The notes under the pieces: model-generated
The model's database searches: none
Told to the model about the DNA's origin: nothing
What the model saw: the letters and a program-made list of their open reading frames with translations, nothing else
Position numbers and translations under genes: made by a program
NCBI GenBank assembly: GCA_945952465.1
Contig: CAMFIB010000001.1
Coordinates: forward strand, 1,116,001-1,180,000
Direction of reading: 5' to 3'
DNA from: an uncultured Pseudomonadota bacterium
GTDB lineage: Bacteria; Pseudomonadota; Gammaproteobacteria; Burkholderiales; Burkholderiaceae_C
DNA: 64,000 bases
Shown: positions 50,099 through 61,931 of the stretch, piece by piece
How the letters are laid out: every line of letters begins with the position of its first letter
Numbering within the stretch: position 1 is the stretch's first letter

Positions 50099-50425
50099 TC
50101 AGCGGTCGGCCTTGGTGCTGCGCACGCCGGCGATTTGCCCGCGCACCACCTTCCAGAAATTCTGCGTGCCATCCACCAGCCGCCACGCCGCCGAGCGGTG
50201 CGACAGAACCCCGGTTTCCGGCAGCACGTCGCGCAGTTGCTTGATGCCCAGGATGCGGGTGTACTTGCGCACGGTGGTGGGGCTGTGGATCAGCAGCAGC
50301 ACCCGCCAGCCGTATTGCCGGCCGATCATCAGCATGCCGACAGCGCTTTCCAGCTCGTCGAGGTTGCCGTTGAACTGGTCGACCGCGCGGTCGATCACCG
50401 CAAGCAATTCCTGATCTGTCACCAC
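50099..50425 (-). CDS. Conserved hypothetical protein
   Basis: 108 residues, function not recognised. ELLAVIDRAVDQFNGNLDELESAVGMLMIGRQYGWRVLLLIHSPTTVRKYTRILG, LRDVLPETGVLSHRSAAWRLVDGTQNFWKVVRGQI. The motif density (GRQYGWRVL, HSPTTVRKY, RLVDG) suggests a conserved soluble protein, possibly of alpha-beta fold with nucleic-acid contacts (basic C-terminus GVRSTKADR). It is divergent from the FTR1-like gene; the two share a 92-bp control region. Confidence 0.6.
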   Translation of the reverse strand: MVTDQELLAVIDRAVDQFNGNLDELESAVGMLMIGRQYGWRVLLLIHSPTTVRKYTRILGIKQLRDVLPETGVLSHRSAAWRLVDGTQNFWKVVRGQIAGVRSTKADR

Positions 50426-50451
50426 TGCGCTTTCTTCATTGTCGAACTGCG

Positions 50452-50483
50452 GTTTACATCCGTTTACATCGGCACAATATACT
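50452..50483 (+). promoter_or_regulatory. Tandem 10-bp repeat and promoter-like elements upstream of the FTR1-like gene
   Basis: GTTTACATC occurs at 50452-50460 and 50462-50470, one helical turn apart. TTTACA can serve as -35 and TATACT (50478-50483) as -10, with a long 19-bp spacer from the first repeat. The duplicate suggests a protein-binding site overlapping the promoter. Confidence 0.4.
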
Positions 50484-50517
50484 CAAAAAATGCAGCCCGG
50501 CCGCATCTGAAACGCCC

Positions 50518-51240
50518 ATGTTGGACGCTGCATTCATTGTCTTGCGCGAATTGTTCCTGATCGTGCTGGCCCTGGCCCGCTGCACGGCGGAGCAGCAGCA
50601 GAACAACCTGCTGCGTTTTGCCGGCGCCGGGCTGATTGTCGGGCTGTTGGCCGCCGCAGCCGGCATCGGATTCGTATCCAGAGATTTCACGCCGCCCTAC
50701 TTCAAGGCAGGCGTCACCATCTTCATCGGCCTGGTGTCGCTGGCGCTGGCGCTGTCCATCCTGTTCTCGCGCGACTCCATCCAGAGCCACGTCGATTCGG
50801 TGCTGTCCCATCTGCTCAGCAGCCCGGCCTCGCGGCTGTACGTGGCGGTGTTCTGCGCGGTGGCTGCTGCCCGCGAGAGCTTCGAGGTGGGCATTTTCTT
50901 CCTGTCGTCGAGCGCCGCACCGGACGATTTGGCGGCCGGCGCCGCGTTGGGCGCCTCCCTCGCCGTGCTCATCATGCTGGGCTGCCGGTCGCTGGCGCAC
51001 CACGGCCGGCTGATGGCACTGTACCGGTGGTCCACCCTGCTGCTGTGCTTCCTGTCGGTCAAGCTCATCCTGGGTGGGGTGGCGGAGCTGTTCGCGCTGC
51101 TCTTTTCGCCAGGTGACGCCAGCGCGGCGCACCACCCGGTCATCGGCGCGATGGGCACCAACAGCGTTGCCTTTCTGTTCACGCTGTGGCCCGCGCTGAT
51201 CTACCTGCGCCGCTGGTGGCGCGAAGCCGCGTCGTCCTGA
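50518..51240 (+). CDS. FTR1/EfeU-like membrane protein
   Basis: 240 residues with about seven membrane helices. TM1 reads AAFIVLRELFLIVLAL and a later helix AAARESFEVGIFFL (about 115-128). These occupy the places of the two RE-G-LE motifs that form the iron path of FTR1/EfeU permeases, with altered residues (RELFL, RESFE). No EfeO/EfeB-type partner or periplasmic domain is attached. Import of iron, or of another cation, across the inner membrane is a reasonable guess. It precedes the PiuA-like receptor with its own promoter region upstream. Confidence 0.6.
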   Translation: MLDAAFIVLRELFLIVLALARCTAEQQQNNLLRFAGAGLIVGLLAAAAGIGFVSRDFTPPYFKAGVTIFIGLVSLALALSILFSRDSIQSHVDSVLSHLLSSPASRLYVAVFCAVAAARESFEVGIFFLSSSAAPDDLAAGAALGASLAVLIMLGCRSLAHHGRLMALYRWSTLLLCFLSVKLILGGVAELFALLFSPGDASAAHHPVIGAMGTNSVAFLFTLWPALIYLRRWWREAASS

Positions 51241-51596
51241 CGCAACAGCTCGACTGATCTTTTTGCGGCGTGCGCTCCGCCTGCGCGGCGGGGTCGTGGG
51301 CCGCACCAACCCCCTCGTTTTCCCCCTGAAGCCCCGTGGACGGGCGACGCCCCGCCGCCGTTCCTGCCTGCGCAGCGTCGATGCGATTGCGAATAGTTGT
51401 CATTGACAGTACTACTCGTTACACACTACAGTGAACCACTCGTGACGGGCCTGCCCGGTGCGGACCCACCCGGGTCCGGCCGCCGGAGGGGCCACCCCGC
51501 CTCCCGCCCGCACGGACCCGTACAGCCAGCCTGCCGCCCCTCGCGGCCCGCCAGCCACTTCAAGACCCATCACACATCACATTCGGCGGAGGCCAC
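51241..51596. other. Intergenic control region of the PiuA-like receptor
   Basis: About 355 bp with no gene. It holds a Fur box and promoter (51389-51431). Roughly 160 bp of GC-rich leader lies between the predicted start of transcription and the TTG at 51597, with a small GGACCC/GGGTCC stem near 51461. The first 140 bp show nothing I recognise. Confidence 0.6.
51389..51431 (+). promoter_or_regulatory. Fur-box-like site 3 overlapping a promoter
   Basis: GCGAATAGTTGTCATTG (51389-51405) has the AATA-GTTGT-CATT core. It overlaps TTGACA (51403-51408), which is followed after 17 bp by CTACAG (51426-51431). Binding of Fur here would cover the -35. The segment from TTGACA to TACTACT repeats that of the 49655 promoter. 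Confidence 0.65.
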
Positions 51597-53909
51597 TTGG
51601 CTAAGAAACACGCGCGCGCCCAGCAACGCGCATCCATCAAGACGACCCGACAACCCCTGTGCGCCACGGCGGCCGCGGCTTCGGGCACACCCGCGCACCT
51701 GCTGCCGGTCGGCGCGCTGATGCTGGCCGCCTCGGTGAGCGGCTGGGCGCAAACGGCCCCCACGGGCGGCGACAAGTCGCTGGCGCCGGTGACGGTGAAG
51801 GAAAAGGCCGAGGCCCAGCAGGGCAAGGACTCGGTGCAGACAAAGCGCAGCACGATCGGCAAGGGCGAGCAGGACATCCGCGACATTCCGCAGTCGGTCA
51901 CCGTCATGACCGAAAAGCTGATCGACGACGTCAAGCTCGACACGCTGCGCGAGGCGCTGCACTACACCGCCGGCATCACCTTCGCTGCGACCGAAAACGG
52001 CACCGATCAGGACATCCGCCTGCGCGGCTTCCCCATTGCCACCACCGGCGACCTGCTGCTCGACGGCATGCGCGACCCTTCGCAATACGACCGCGACACC
52101 TTCAACCTCGACCGCATCGAAGTGATGCGCGGCTCGGCGTCGATGCTGTTCGGCCGTGGCTCCACCGGCGGCGTGGTGAACCAGGTGACGAAGAAACCCA
52201 TTCTGGTCGACCAGACCGACGTGGTGGGCACCATGGGCACCGAAGGCTACTTCCGCACCACGGCCGACTTCAACATCCGCACCGGCGAGACCACGGCGCT
52301 GCGCATCAACGCCATGTACAACAAGGCCGACAACGGTGGCGCCAAGATCGACAAGCACGGCATTGCGCCGAGCTTCGCCTGGGGCCTGGGCACCGACGGC
52401 GAATTCACCGTTGGCCTGTTCTATCTGAACAACGACAACCGCCCGCCGTCGGCCATCCGCTACCTGAACGGCACGCTCGCGCCCGTCAAGGCGGGTTCGT
52501 ACTACGGCACCACGGCCGACATCTCCGACGGGGAAGCCACCTACGCCCTGGCCAGCTGGAAGCACACCTTCGCCAACGGCGGCGTGCTGCGCAGCCAACT
52601 GCGCAGCGGCGTGTTCGACCGCACCACCTGGGGCACCTCGGCCGGGGCCTGCGGCGCCACGCCCACTGCCACGGGCACCTGCCCGGCGAACACACCGGCG
52701 GTCACCTCCTTCACGCCCGACACCTTCCTCACACGCAGCGGCCTCACCCCGCGCAAGGACCGCTACAAGGGCACCTACTTCCAGAGCGACTACAGCAACA
52801 GCTTCGTGCTCGGCGGCATGAAGCACGACCTGCTGGCAGGCGTGGATGCCGCGCGCGAAGAGGCCAACCGCTTCCAGAACAACGGCACCACCCTGGGTAC
52901 CCGGCCGGCCACGCGTGTCGGCACGCCCGACGACGGCGCCGGCCTGATCGGCACCGGCATCTCGCCGCAGTGGCGCAACTCCAGCAACTACAGCGCCAAG
53001 GCGGTCGGCGCCTACGTGCAAGACCTGGTGCAGGTGGCGCCGGCGTGGAAGGTGCTGGGCGGCGTGCGCTACGATAACTTCTCGGGCGACTTCGAGCAGT
53101 TGGCCTATGCCACCGGCGCCAACGGCGCGCTGACCAGCATCACCCGCACCCACCTGTCGAACTCGCCCTGGAGCTACCGCGCCGGCGTGCTGTTCCAGCC
53201 GACGTCCACCCAGTCGTACCACCTCTCCTACGGCACCTCGTTCAACACCTCGGCCGACACCTACCAGTACGTCACGCCGCAGAACGCGAACACCCCGCCG
53301 GAGAAGAGCCGCAACATCGAACTGGGGGCCAAGCTCGACTGGCTCGACGGCCAGCTCTCGACCCGCGGCGCGATCTTCCGCACCGAGAAGTACAACGAAC
53401 GCACGACCGACGCCGACTTCGCCAACACGGTGTTCCTGCTGTCCGGCAAGCGCCACTCGTCCGGCATCGAGCTCGACGTGGTGGGCCGCATCACACCGAA
53501 GTGGGAGGTCTATGCGTCGTACAGCTGGCTGGGCACCGCGAAGATCGACCAGGCCGGCAGCGCGCAGGCCAACGTGGTGGGGCAGCGCGTCGGCCTGACG
53601 CCGAAGAACTCGGGCGCCATCTTCACGAGCTACCAGGTCACGCCGCAGCTGCGCCTGGGCGCCGGCATCCGCGGCGCCAGCGAGAACCGCCCGCTCTCGG
53701 GCACCACAGGCGCCGCGTCCACGACGGCCAAGGTACCGGGCTATGGCGTGGTCGATCTGCTGGCGGAGTACAAGTTCACGCAGGACGTGTACTTCCAGCT
53801 CAACGTGAACAACGCCACCGACAAGGCCTACGGCGACCAGCTCTACCCGGGCTTCACCGTGCTGGGCCCCAAGCGCCAGGTGCTGGCCACGGTGGGCATC
53901 CGCTACTGA
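51597..53909 (+). CDS. Catecholate-type TonB-dependent receptor (Fiu/PiuA-like)
   Basis: 770 residues from TTG 51597. A long basic leader precedes the signal ([17 protein letters not shown]). The plug has [67 protein letters not shown]; the barrel closes with [10 protein letters not shown]. The full-length similarity pattern and the following PiuC-type gene match the fiu-ybiX / piuA-piuC pairing for uptake of monocatecholate iron, a route used by some siderophore-conjugated antibiotics. Confidence 0.9.
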   Translation: MAKKHARAQQRASIKTTRQPLCATAAAASGTPAHLLPVGALMLAASVSGWAQTAPTGGDKSLAPVTVKEKAEAQQGKDSVQTKRSTIGKGEQDIRDIPQSVTVMTEKLIDDVKLDTLREALHYTAGITFAATENGTDQDIRLRGFPIATTGDLLLDGMRDPSQYDRDTFNLDRIEVMRGSASMLFGRGSTGGVVNQVTKKPILVDQTDVVGTMGTEGYFRTTADFNIRTGETTALRINAMYNKADNGGAKIDKHGIAPSFAWGLGTDGEFTVGLFYLNNDNRPPSAIRYLNGTLAPVKAGSYYGTTADISDGEATYALASWKHTFANGGVLRSQLRSGVFDRTTWGTSAGACGATPTATGTCPANTPAVTSFTPDTFLTRSGLTPRKDRYKGTYFQSDYSNSFVLGGMKHDLLAGVDAAREEANRFQNNGTTLGTRPATRVGTPDDGAGLIGTGISPQWRNSSNYSAKAVGAYVQDLVQVAPAWKVLGGVRYDNFSGDFEQLAYATGANGALTSITRTHLSNSPWSYRAGVLFQPTSTQSYHLSYGTSFNTSADTYQYVTPQNANTPPEKSRNIELGAKLDWLDGQLSTRGAIFRTEKYNERTTDADFANTVFLLSGKRHSSGIELDVVGRITPKWEVYASYSWLGTAKIDQAGSAQANVVGQRVGLTPKNSGAIFTSYQVTPQLRLGAGIRGASENRPLSGTTGAASTTAKVPGYGVVDLLAEYKFTQDVYFQLNVNNATDKAYGDQLYPGFTVLGPKRQVLATVGIRY

Positions 53910-53922
53910 CCTGACGGCGCGC

Positions 53923-54612
53923 ATGCTGCTGCACATCGACGGCGTCCTCTCGCCCGACGAGCTGCGGCAGGCCCGCGCCATCCTGGCCGCCGCCCCCTGG
54001 GGCGACGGCCGGGCCACCGCGGGCGCCCAGTCGGCCCTTGCCAAGAACAACCAGCAGCTCACCGAGCACTGCGACGAAACCCGGCAACTGCAGCAACTGC
54101 TGCTGCGCGGGCTGGAGCGCCACGCCGGCTTTTTCTCGGCCGCGCTGCCCAAGCAGATATCGCCACCGCTCTTCAACCGCTACGGCGGCGCGGCCAACAG
54201 CTTCGGCAACCACGTCGACAGCGCCGTGCGCTACCTGGCCAACGGTGCCGGCCGCGTCCGGACCGATATTTCCTGCACCCTGTTCCTGTCGGCGCCCGAC
54301 GAGTACGACGGCGGCGAACTGGTGATCGAAGACACCTACGGCCACCAGCGCGTCAAGCTGGCGGCCGGCGACATGGTGCTGTACCCCGGCACCAGCGTGC
54401 ACCGCGTGGAGCCGGTGACGCGCGGCAACCGGCTGGCCAGCTATTTCTGGATTCAAAGCATGGTGCGCTGCGACCAGCAGCGCCGCCTGCTCTACGACAT
54501 GGACAACCACCTTCGCCACCTGCGCAGCAGCCCCGGCGGCGAAGCCAACCCGGCCGTGATCGGCCTCACCAGCACCTACCACAACCTCTTGCGGATGTGG
54601 ATCGACATCTGA
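53923..54612 (+). CDS. piuC: Fe(II)/2-oxoglutarate-dependent hydroxylase, PiuC/YbiX type
   Basis: 229 residues. [22 protein letters not shown] carries the His97-x-Asp99 pair, and [21 protein letters not shown] the distal His160 and the Arg that holds 2-oxoglutarate. These are the facial triad residues of the prolyl-4-hydroxylase-like PiuC family. Members are found with catecholate receptors and iron starvation control; the hydroxylated substrate is not known. Starts 13 bp after the receptor stop. Confidence 0.92.
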   Translation: MLLHIDGVLSPDELRQARAILAAAPWGDGRATAGAQSALAKNNQQLTEHCDETRQLQQLLLRGLERHAGFFSAALPKQISPPLFNRYGGAANSFGNHVDSAVRYLANGAGRVRTDISCTLFLSAPDEYDGGELVIEDTYGHQRVKLAAGDMVLYPGTSVHRVEPVTRGNRLASYFWIQSMVRCDQQRRLLYDMDNHLRHLRSSPGGEANPAVIGLTSTYHNLLRMWIDI

Positions 54613-54629
54613 CCCAAGGACCTTCTCAC

Positions 54630-54905
54630 ATGACCCCCTTCAAGACCCTCATCGCCGCGGCCGCCATGGCCCTGCCCGGCCTCGCGCTGGCCCACGGCGA
54701 ATTCAAATGCGACGTGCCCCAGGCCGAATGGAAACCCCAGATGGAGCTGCAGAAGAAGCTGCTGGCCGACGGCTGGAAAAAAGTCCGCCAGGTGAAGGTG
54801 TTCCAGGGCTGCTACGAGGTCTACGGCTTCGACGAAAAAGACGCCCGCGCCGAGAAGTTCTACAACCCCAAGACCTTCGAGCTGATCGGGGAAGTGAAGA
54901 ACTGA
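54630..54905 (+). CDS. Small periplasmic PepSY-domain protein
   Basis: 91 residues. Signal peptide TLIAAAAMALPGLALA, then one PepSY domain: KPQMELQKKLLADGWKKVRQVKVFQGCYEVYGFDEKDARAEKFYNPKTFELIGE. Single PepSY domains bind or inhibit periplasmic partners; here it is the third gene of the receptor-PiuC unit, 17 bp after piuC. CCAAGGACC lies upstream of the ATG. An in-frame earlier start at 54597 overlaps piuC and adds no signal-like residues. Confidence 0.82.
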   Translation: MTPFKTLIAAAAMALPGLALAHGEFKCDVPQAEWKPQMELQKKLLADGWKKVRQVKVFQGCYEVYGFDEKDARAEKFYNPKTFELIGEVKN

Positions 54906-54965
54906 GCCTGGGCGGCGTTGGCGGGCGCCGGGCCGCCAAAACGCGAATTTTCAGTACCTTTCCGG

Positions 54966-55014
54966 CCTCTTGTCATCGCCGTTGCTGATATGTAGCTATC
55001 AAAAAAGTAGCATC
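54966..55014 (+). repeat. Dispersed AT-rich repeat, copy H (intergenic)
   Basis: TTGTCATCGCCGTTGCTGAT, then ATGTAGCTATCAAAAAAGTA, then GCATCC. It aligns with copy G block by block (GTCAGCGCC / GTCATCGCC, GCTGGAT / GCTGATA, TAGCTATTAAAA / TAGCTATCAAAA, GTAGC / GTAGC). It ends two bases before the stop of the convergent gene at 55017. Confidence 0.7.
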
Positions 55015-55016
55015 CT

Positions 55017-55472
55017 TCAGCCCGGCAGGCGCTGCATCGCGATGCGCCAGGGCTGATCCGGTGGCGACACCAGCACGTCGCCGCCGAAGGCGATGCCAAA
55101 GCCCACGGCGAGCGACATCGGCATTGCGGCGCCAGGCAGTTCCAAGCTCAGTTGCGGCACGGTGAGAGCCGCGAGGTGCGCCTCCAAGGCCTCCAGCGTG
55201 GTGCCGGGAAACAGCACGGCAAAGTCGCCTGAGCCAATGACCGACAGCGCGGCCGCCTCGGGCAGTCGGTCCTGCAGCGCCCGCGCCACCGCCTGCTGCC
55301 AGCGCGCCCATTCGGTCGGCGCGCTGAGGTCGAACAGATCCAGCCCGGCCACCCTCGCCACGCACAGCGCCATCACCAGGCGCCGCTCCTGCGCATCGCG
55401 CGCAGACCAGGCCGCCAACTCGGCGAAATGGGCGGTGGGCAGGCAGCCCGGCGGGAGGGAATCGGCGGTCAT
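55017..55472 (-). CDS. Protein with degenerate GGDEF-like domain
   Basis: 151 residues. The stretch LSVIGSGDFAVLFPGTTLEALEAHLAAL, then SLAVGFGIA matches the layout of a GGDEF half-site (GGDEFAVLLP-T followed by a strand SVGIA), but GGDEF reads GSGDF and the upstream nucleotide-binding part is short. It would not be an active diguanylate cyclase. It could bind GTP or c-di-GMP, or be a relic. Alternatively this is an unrelated alpha-beta domain. Located between iron and urease genes, opposite strand. Confidence 0.5.
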   Translation of the reverse strand: MTADSLPPGCLPTAHFAELAAWSARDAQERRLVMALCVARVAGLDLFDLSAPTEWARWQQAVARALQDRLPEAAALSVIGSGDFAVLFPGTTLEALEAHLAALTVPQLSLELPGAAMPMSLAVGFGIAFGGDVLVSPPDQPWRIAMQRLPG

Positions 55473-55633
55473 TTCACGCGCATTGTCGCGCGGCCGGCAT
55501 ACGCCAGAGGGCGTATGGGTGGGTGGCCTGCCATCGGCGACACTGAGGCACCAAAGCGGTGCTGAATCGGGGTGCCGCCGCCGGTCGCCGCTGGCCTATA
55601 TTCAGGCCTCCGCGACGACACCACGAGCCCGCC

Positions 55634-56497
55634 TTGAACGCCTTCACCCCCCACGCCCTGTTGTCCGCGCCGCCGCACGGCTGGCAGGCCTCGCTGGACC
55701 TGCGGGTGGAGCGGCGTGGCGGGCGCAGCGCCCTGACGCGCCGGCAGCACCAGGGGCCGCTGCGGGTGCAGAAGGCGCTCTACCCGGAGGGCGACGGCGT
55801 GTGCCAGGTGCTGTTGCTGCACCCGCCGGCCGGCATCGCCGGCGGCGACGAACTGCGCATCACCCTTGCGGTGGGCCGCGGCGCCCACGCGCAGATCACC
55901 ACCCCCGGCGCCGGCAAGTGGTACCGCAGCGACGGCGCCACCGCTCACCAGACCATTCACCTCGACGTGGCCGACGGCGCGGTGCTGGAGTGGCTGCCGC
56001 AGGAGGCCATCGTGTTCGACCGCGCGCTGGCGCTCACCACCACCACCGTGACACTGGCGCCGGGCGGCAAGGCGATCGGCTGGGACATCGTGTGCCTCGG
56101 CCGCACCGCGCGCGGCGAGCGGTTCGACACCGGCCGTTTCCGGCAGCGCCTGCGGCTGCAGCGGCCGGGCGGCGCGCCGCTGTGGCGCGAGTCGCTGGAT
56201 CTGCAAGGCGCCGACGCGGCGATGGCCTCGGCGGTCGGCCTGGGCGGCCACACGGTGTTCGGCACGTTGTGGATCGCCGGCCGCCAGCCCGACGCCGCGT
56301 TGAACGAGGCGCTGCGCGACATCGCCTGTGACGACGGCCTGACCAGCGGCGTCACCGCCCTGCCCGACGCCACCGTCGTGCGGGTGCTGGCCCACTCCAC
56401 GCAGGCCGCGCGCCGCCACCTGGAGGCGGCCTGGGCCACGGCCCGCCGCCATCTGCTCGGCCTGAGCGCCCTCACCCCCCGCATTTGGAGCACCTGA
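55634..56497 (+). CDS. ureD: Urease accessory protein UreD
   Basis: 287 residues from TTG 55634; GTG 55559 is an upstream alternative with non-homologous residues. [41 protein letters not shown] and GWDIVCLGR are hallmark UreD/UreH motifs. UreD docks on apo-urease with UreF and UreG for nickel delivery. A TATATT at 55597-55602 could be the -10 of the operon promoter. First gene of ureD-A-J-B-C-E-F-G. Confidence 0.94.
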   Translation: MNAFTPHALLSAPPHGWQASLDLRVERRGGRSALTRRQHQGPLRVQKALYPEGDGVCQVLLLHPPAGIAGGDELRITLAVGRGAHAQITTPGAGKWYRSDGATAHQTIHLDVADGAVLEWLPQEAIVFDRALALTTTTVTLAPGGKAIGWDIVCLGRTARGERFDTGRFRQRLRLQRPGGAPLWRESLDLQGADAAMASAVGLGGHTVFGTLWIAGRQPDAALNEALRDIACDDGLTSGVTALPDATVVRVLAHSTQAARRHLEAAWATARRHLLGLSALTPRIWST

Positions 56498-56501
56498 ACA
56501 C

Positions 56502-56804
<303 letters not shown>

Positions 56805-56812
56805 GGACCGCC

Positions 56813-57400
56813 ATGCGCCACACCCTTCTCGCCCTGCTGTTGCTGCCATTCGCCGCGCTGGCCCACACCGGCGCCGACGCGGGCGCGCACCACGGCACCG
56901 CCTTCGTGGCGTCGCTGCTGCACCCCTTCACCGGCATCGACCACCTCGCGGCGATGCTGGCGGTGGGCTTCTGGAGCGCGCTGGTGTTCCACGGCTCGCC
57001 GCGGGCGCTGTGGGCCGCGCCGGCCGCCTTCGCCGCGCTGCTGGTGGCGGGCGCGGTGGCGGGTTTCGCCGGACACACGTTGCCGCAGGTCGAGCCCATG
57101 GTGGCAGCTTCGCTGCTGGTGCTGGGCGTGCTGGTTGCCACGCAGGCGCGGCTGCACCCGGCGGTGGGTGCGGCGCTGGTCGGTTTCTTCGCGGTCTTCC
57201 ACGGTCTGGCGCATGGCGCTGAACTGCCGGCGCAGCAGGCGCTGGCCGCGCTCGCCGGCATGCTGCTGGGCACGGTGGCGCTGCACCTGGCTGGCATGGC
57301 GCTCGGCCGCCTCGTGGCGGGCCGCGCCGTGTGGCTGCCGCGGCTGGCCGGTACCGGCGTGGCGCTGCTGGGCGCCGGGCTGCTGGCCGGCGCGGTCTGA
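56813..57400 (+). CDS. ureJ: HupE/UreJ-family nickel permease
   Basis: 195 residues with about six membrane helices. The N-terminus is a signal-like helix ([24 protein letters not shown]). [21 protein letters not shown] is the His-Pro-x5-His nickel motif of HupE/Ure[16 protein letters not shown] supplies further His. It would bring Ni2+ into the cell for urease. It sits between ureA and ureB with short gaps, so its expression is locked to the structural genes. Confidence 0.9.
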   Translation: MRHTLLALLLLPFAALAHTGADAGAHHGTAFVASLLHPFTGIDHLAAMLAVGFWSALVFHGSPRALWAAPAAFAALLVAGAVAGFAGHTLPQVEPMVAASLLVLGVLVATQARLHPAVGAALVGFFAVFHGLAHGAELPAQQALAALAGMLLGTVALHLAGMALGRLVAGRAVWLPRLAGTGVALLGAGLLAGAV

Positions 57401-57411
57401 GGAGCGCCCCG

Positions 57412-57716
57412 ATGATTCCCGGCGAACTCCTCACCGAAGACGGCGACATCGAACTCAACCCTGGCCGGCGCACGCTGAGCCTGGACGTGGCCAACACCGG
57501 CGACCGGCCGATACAGGTCGGCTCGCACTACCACTTCGCCGAGACCAATGCCGCTTTGCGCTTCGACCGGGCCGCCGCGCGCGGCATGCGGCTGAAAATC
57601 GCGAGCGGTACGGCGGTGCGTTTCGAGCCCGGCCAGAGCCGCACGGTGGAGCTGGTCGACTACGCTGGCGACCGCGCGGTATACGGCTTTCGCGGTCTGG
57701 TGCAGGGGGCGCTCGA

Positions 57717-57720
<4 letters not shown>
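57412..57720 (+). CDS. ureB: Urease beta subunit
   Basis: 102 residues. [40 protein letters not shown] and [22 protein letters not shown] are typical of UreB. GAGGAGCGCCCCG precedes the ATG. The last four bases overlap the ureC start (ATGA). Confidence 0.97.
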
Positions 57721-59417
<1,697 letters not shown>

Positions 59418-59422
59418 CCGCC

Positions 59423-59926
59423 ATGATGCTCATCGACATGCGCCACAAGGGCGGCCAGCCCGCCACCGAGCAACTGGTGCTCGACTTCAACGGCCGCACC
59501 AAAAGCCGGCTGCGCACCCGGCTCGCGTCGGGCGAGGAGATCGGCCTCTTCCTGCCGCGCGGCACCATCCTGCGCGGCGGCGATCTGCTGGAGATCAGCG
59601 ACGGCCGCATCGCGCAGGTGGTGTCGGCGCCGGAAGACCTGCTGGAAGCCCGCTGCGCCAACCCGCTCGGGCTGGCCCGCGCGGCCTACCACCTGGGCAA
59701 CCGCCATGTGGCCGTGCAGGTCGGCCGTGACGACCGTGGCGACTGGCTGCGCATCCAGGCCGATCATGTGCTCGAGACCATGCTGGCGGGCCTGGGCGCT
59801 GAGGTGCGCGCGCTGTCGGCCGCCTTCGAGCCGGAAGCCGGCGCCTACGCACCCGGCCACCACCATGCCGAGCGCGGCGCCACCGAAGCCAAGATCCATG
59901 TGATGGGCGACGGCCACGCCCACTGA
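59423..59926 (+). CDS. ureE: Urease nickel metallochaperone UreE
   Basis: 167 residues from ATG 59423. [29 protein letters not shown] is the peptide-binding domain; [15 protein letters not shown] and [16 protein letters not shown] the metal-binding domain with its conserved His. The C-terminal tail ([14 protein letters not shown]) has extra His for nickel storage. Six bases after ureC. Confidence 0.96.
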   Translation: MMLIDMRHKGGQPATEQLVLDFNGRTKSRLRTRLASGEEIGLFLPRGTILRGGDLLEISDGRIAQVVSAPEDLLEARCANPLGLARAAYHLGNRHVAVQVGRDDRGDWLRIQADHVLETMLAGLGAEVRALSAAFEPEAGAYAPGHHHAERGATEAKIHVMGDGHAH

Positions 59927-59933
59927 GCCGGCC

Positions 59934-60616
59934 GTGAACCCCCAGTTGATCCGCCTGCTGCACCTCGCCAGCCCGGCCCTGCCGGTCGGCGCGTTCTCGT
60001 ATTCGCAGGGCCTGGAATGGGCGGTGGAGAGCGGCGCCGTCACCACCGAAGCCGCAGCCGGGCGATGGATCGCCGACGCGCTGCACCTCGCGTTGGCGCG
60101 CTGCGAAGTGCCGGCGCTGGTGGGGTTGATGCGCGCCTGGCGTGACGGTGACGCGGCAGCGGTCGCGTCGCTGAACGCCGAGTTCATCGCCACCCGCGAG
60201 ACCGCCGAGATCCGGGCCGAAACGCTGCAGATGGGTTTTTCGCTGGCCCGCCTGCTGCGCGACCTGCCCGAGATGCCGGACGCGTTGCGCGCCACATTCG
60301 CCGGCCTCGGAGAAACCGCCTTTCCCACCGCCTGGGCCGCCGCTGCCGCGCATTGGCAACTGGCCGAGCACGAGGCCGCCACCGCCTATCTGTGGGCCTG
60401 GCTGGAGAACCAGGTGATGGCCGCCGTCAAGCTGGTGCCGCTCGGCCAGACCGCCGGCCAACGCCTGCTGGCCACGCTGGCCAGCGATTTGCCGGCGCTG
60501 GCCACCGCCGCCATCGCGCGGGCCGACGCCGGCACCGACGCCTGGGACAACTTCACCCCCGGTATGACGCTGTCGAGCTGCCGTCACGAAACCCAATACA
60601 CCCGCTTGTTCCGATC

Positions 60617-60620
<4 letters not shown>
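59934..60620 (+). CDS. ureF: Urease accessory protein UreF
   Basis: 228 residues from GTG 59934. [27 protein letters not shown] is the conserved N-terminus. The all-helical body has [20 protein letters not shown] and [29 protein letters not shown], ending [15 protein letters not shown]. UreF works with UreD as a GTPase-regulating partner of UreG. Overlaps ureG by four bases. Confidence 0.96.
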
Positions 60621-61255
<635 letters not shown>

Positions 61256-61270
61256 CCGCCCCCCCCCGGT

Positions 61271-61900
61271 TCAGCCCAGCGCCCAGCGCGCCAGCGGCCG
61301 GTGCAGGGTCTTGCCGACCAGGCTTTCGATCAGCACGAACTCGGTGGCCGCCCACCGCACCGGAGCCGCCGGCTCCGCTGGCCAGATCACCGGGTCGTAG
61401 CGCAGCGTCATGTGCGGCGTGAAGCCGGTGCGCGGAAACTGGATGCCGGCGCGCACCACGGCGTCCACCAGATCGGCCTGAAAGGCCTGCACCGCCGGCG
61501 CGCCGTCGGACGCAACCATCACGAAGGGGTGGCCGCCGCTCTTCTTGCGGAAGCTCATCGTGCGGTCGAAGCTGACCTCGAAAGCAGCACGTTTCAGGTT
61601 GCGGGCCGCGAGGCATGCGGCATCGACCACCTCGCTGGGCAGCCGCCCCGCGAAATCGCCCAGATGCAGCAGCGTGACGTGCAGCCGGTCGGCCCGTACG
61701 GGGCGACCCTCGGCCTTGTGGCCGATCGCCCACTGCTGGCTCTGCCGCGTGGCGTCGTCGGCCACTTCGGGCGGCGGCATCAGCGCGAAGAACAAGCGGT
61801 GCAGGTCGCCGGCAGGCCGTGTGCCGATGGCTTCTTGGGGCGACGAATCGAACAGGGAGGTCTGGACCGGGGGCTGGCTGGGCGGCATGTTCGAAAACAA
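61271..61900 (-). CDS. thpR: 2H phosphoesterase, RNA 2',3'-cyclic phosphodiesterase (ThpR/LigT-like)
   Basis: 209 residues. RLHVTLLHLGDF and GFTPHMTLRYDP provide the two HxT(L) motifs of the 2H phosphoesterase fold. LHRLFFALMPPPEV is the usual first strand. The enzyme opens 2',3'-cyclic phosphates or joins 2'-5' ends in RNA. The start is likely TTG 61900, because AGGAGA lies at ideal distance upstream; ATG 61888 would lie too far. It follows the radical SAM gene on the same strand, 31 bp downstream. Confidence 0.88.
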   Translation of the reverse strand: MFSNMPPSQPPVQTSLFDSSPQEAIGTRPAGDLHRLFFALMPPPEVADDATRQSQQWAIGHKAEGRPVRADRLHVTLLHLGDFAGRLPSEVVDAACLAARNLKRAAFEVSFDRTMSFRKKSGGHPFVMVASDGAPAVQAFQADLVDAVVRAGIQFPRTGFTPHMTLRYDPVIWPAEPAAPVRWAATEFVLIESLVGKTLHRPLARWALG

Positions 61901-61931
61901 GGGTGTCTCCTGGCATCTTAGTCGGGGTGGT

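Noticed and set aside
61259-61267. Run of nine C after ureG as a phase-variation tract
   Set aside because: It lies between stop codons, not in a coding or promoter spacer position, so slippage would have no evident effect.
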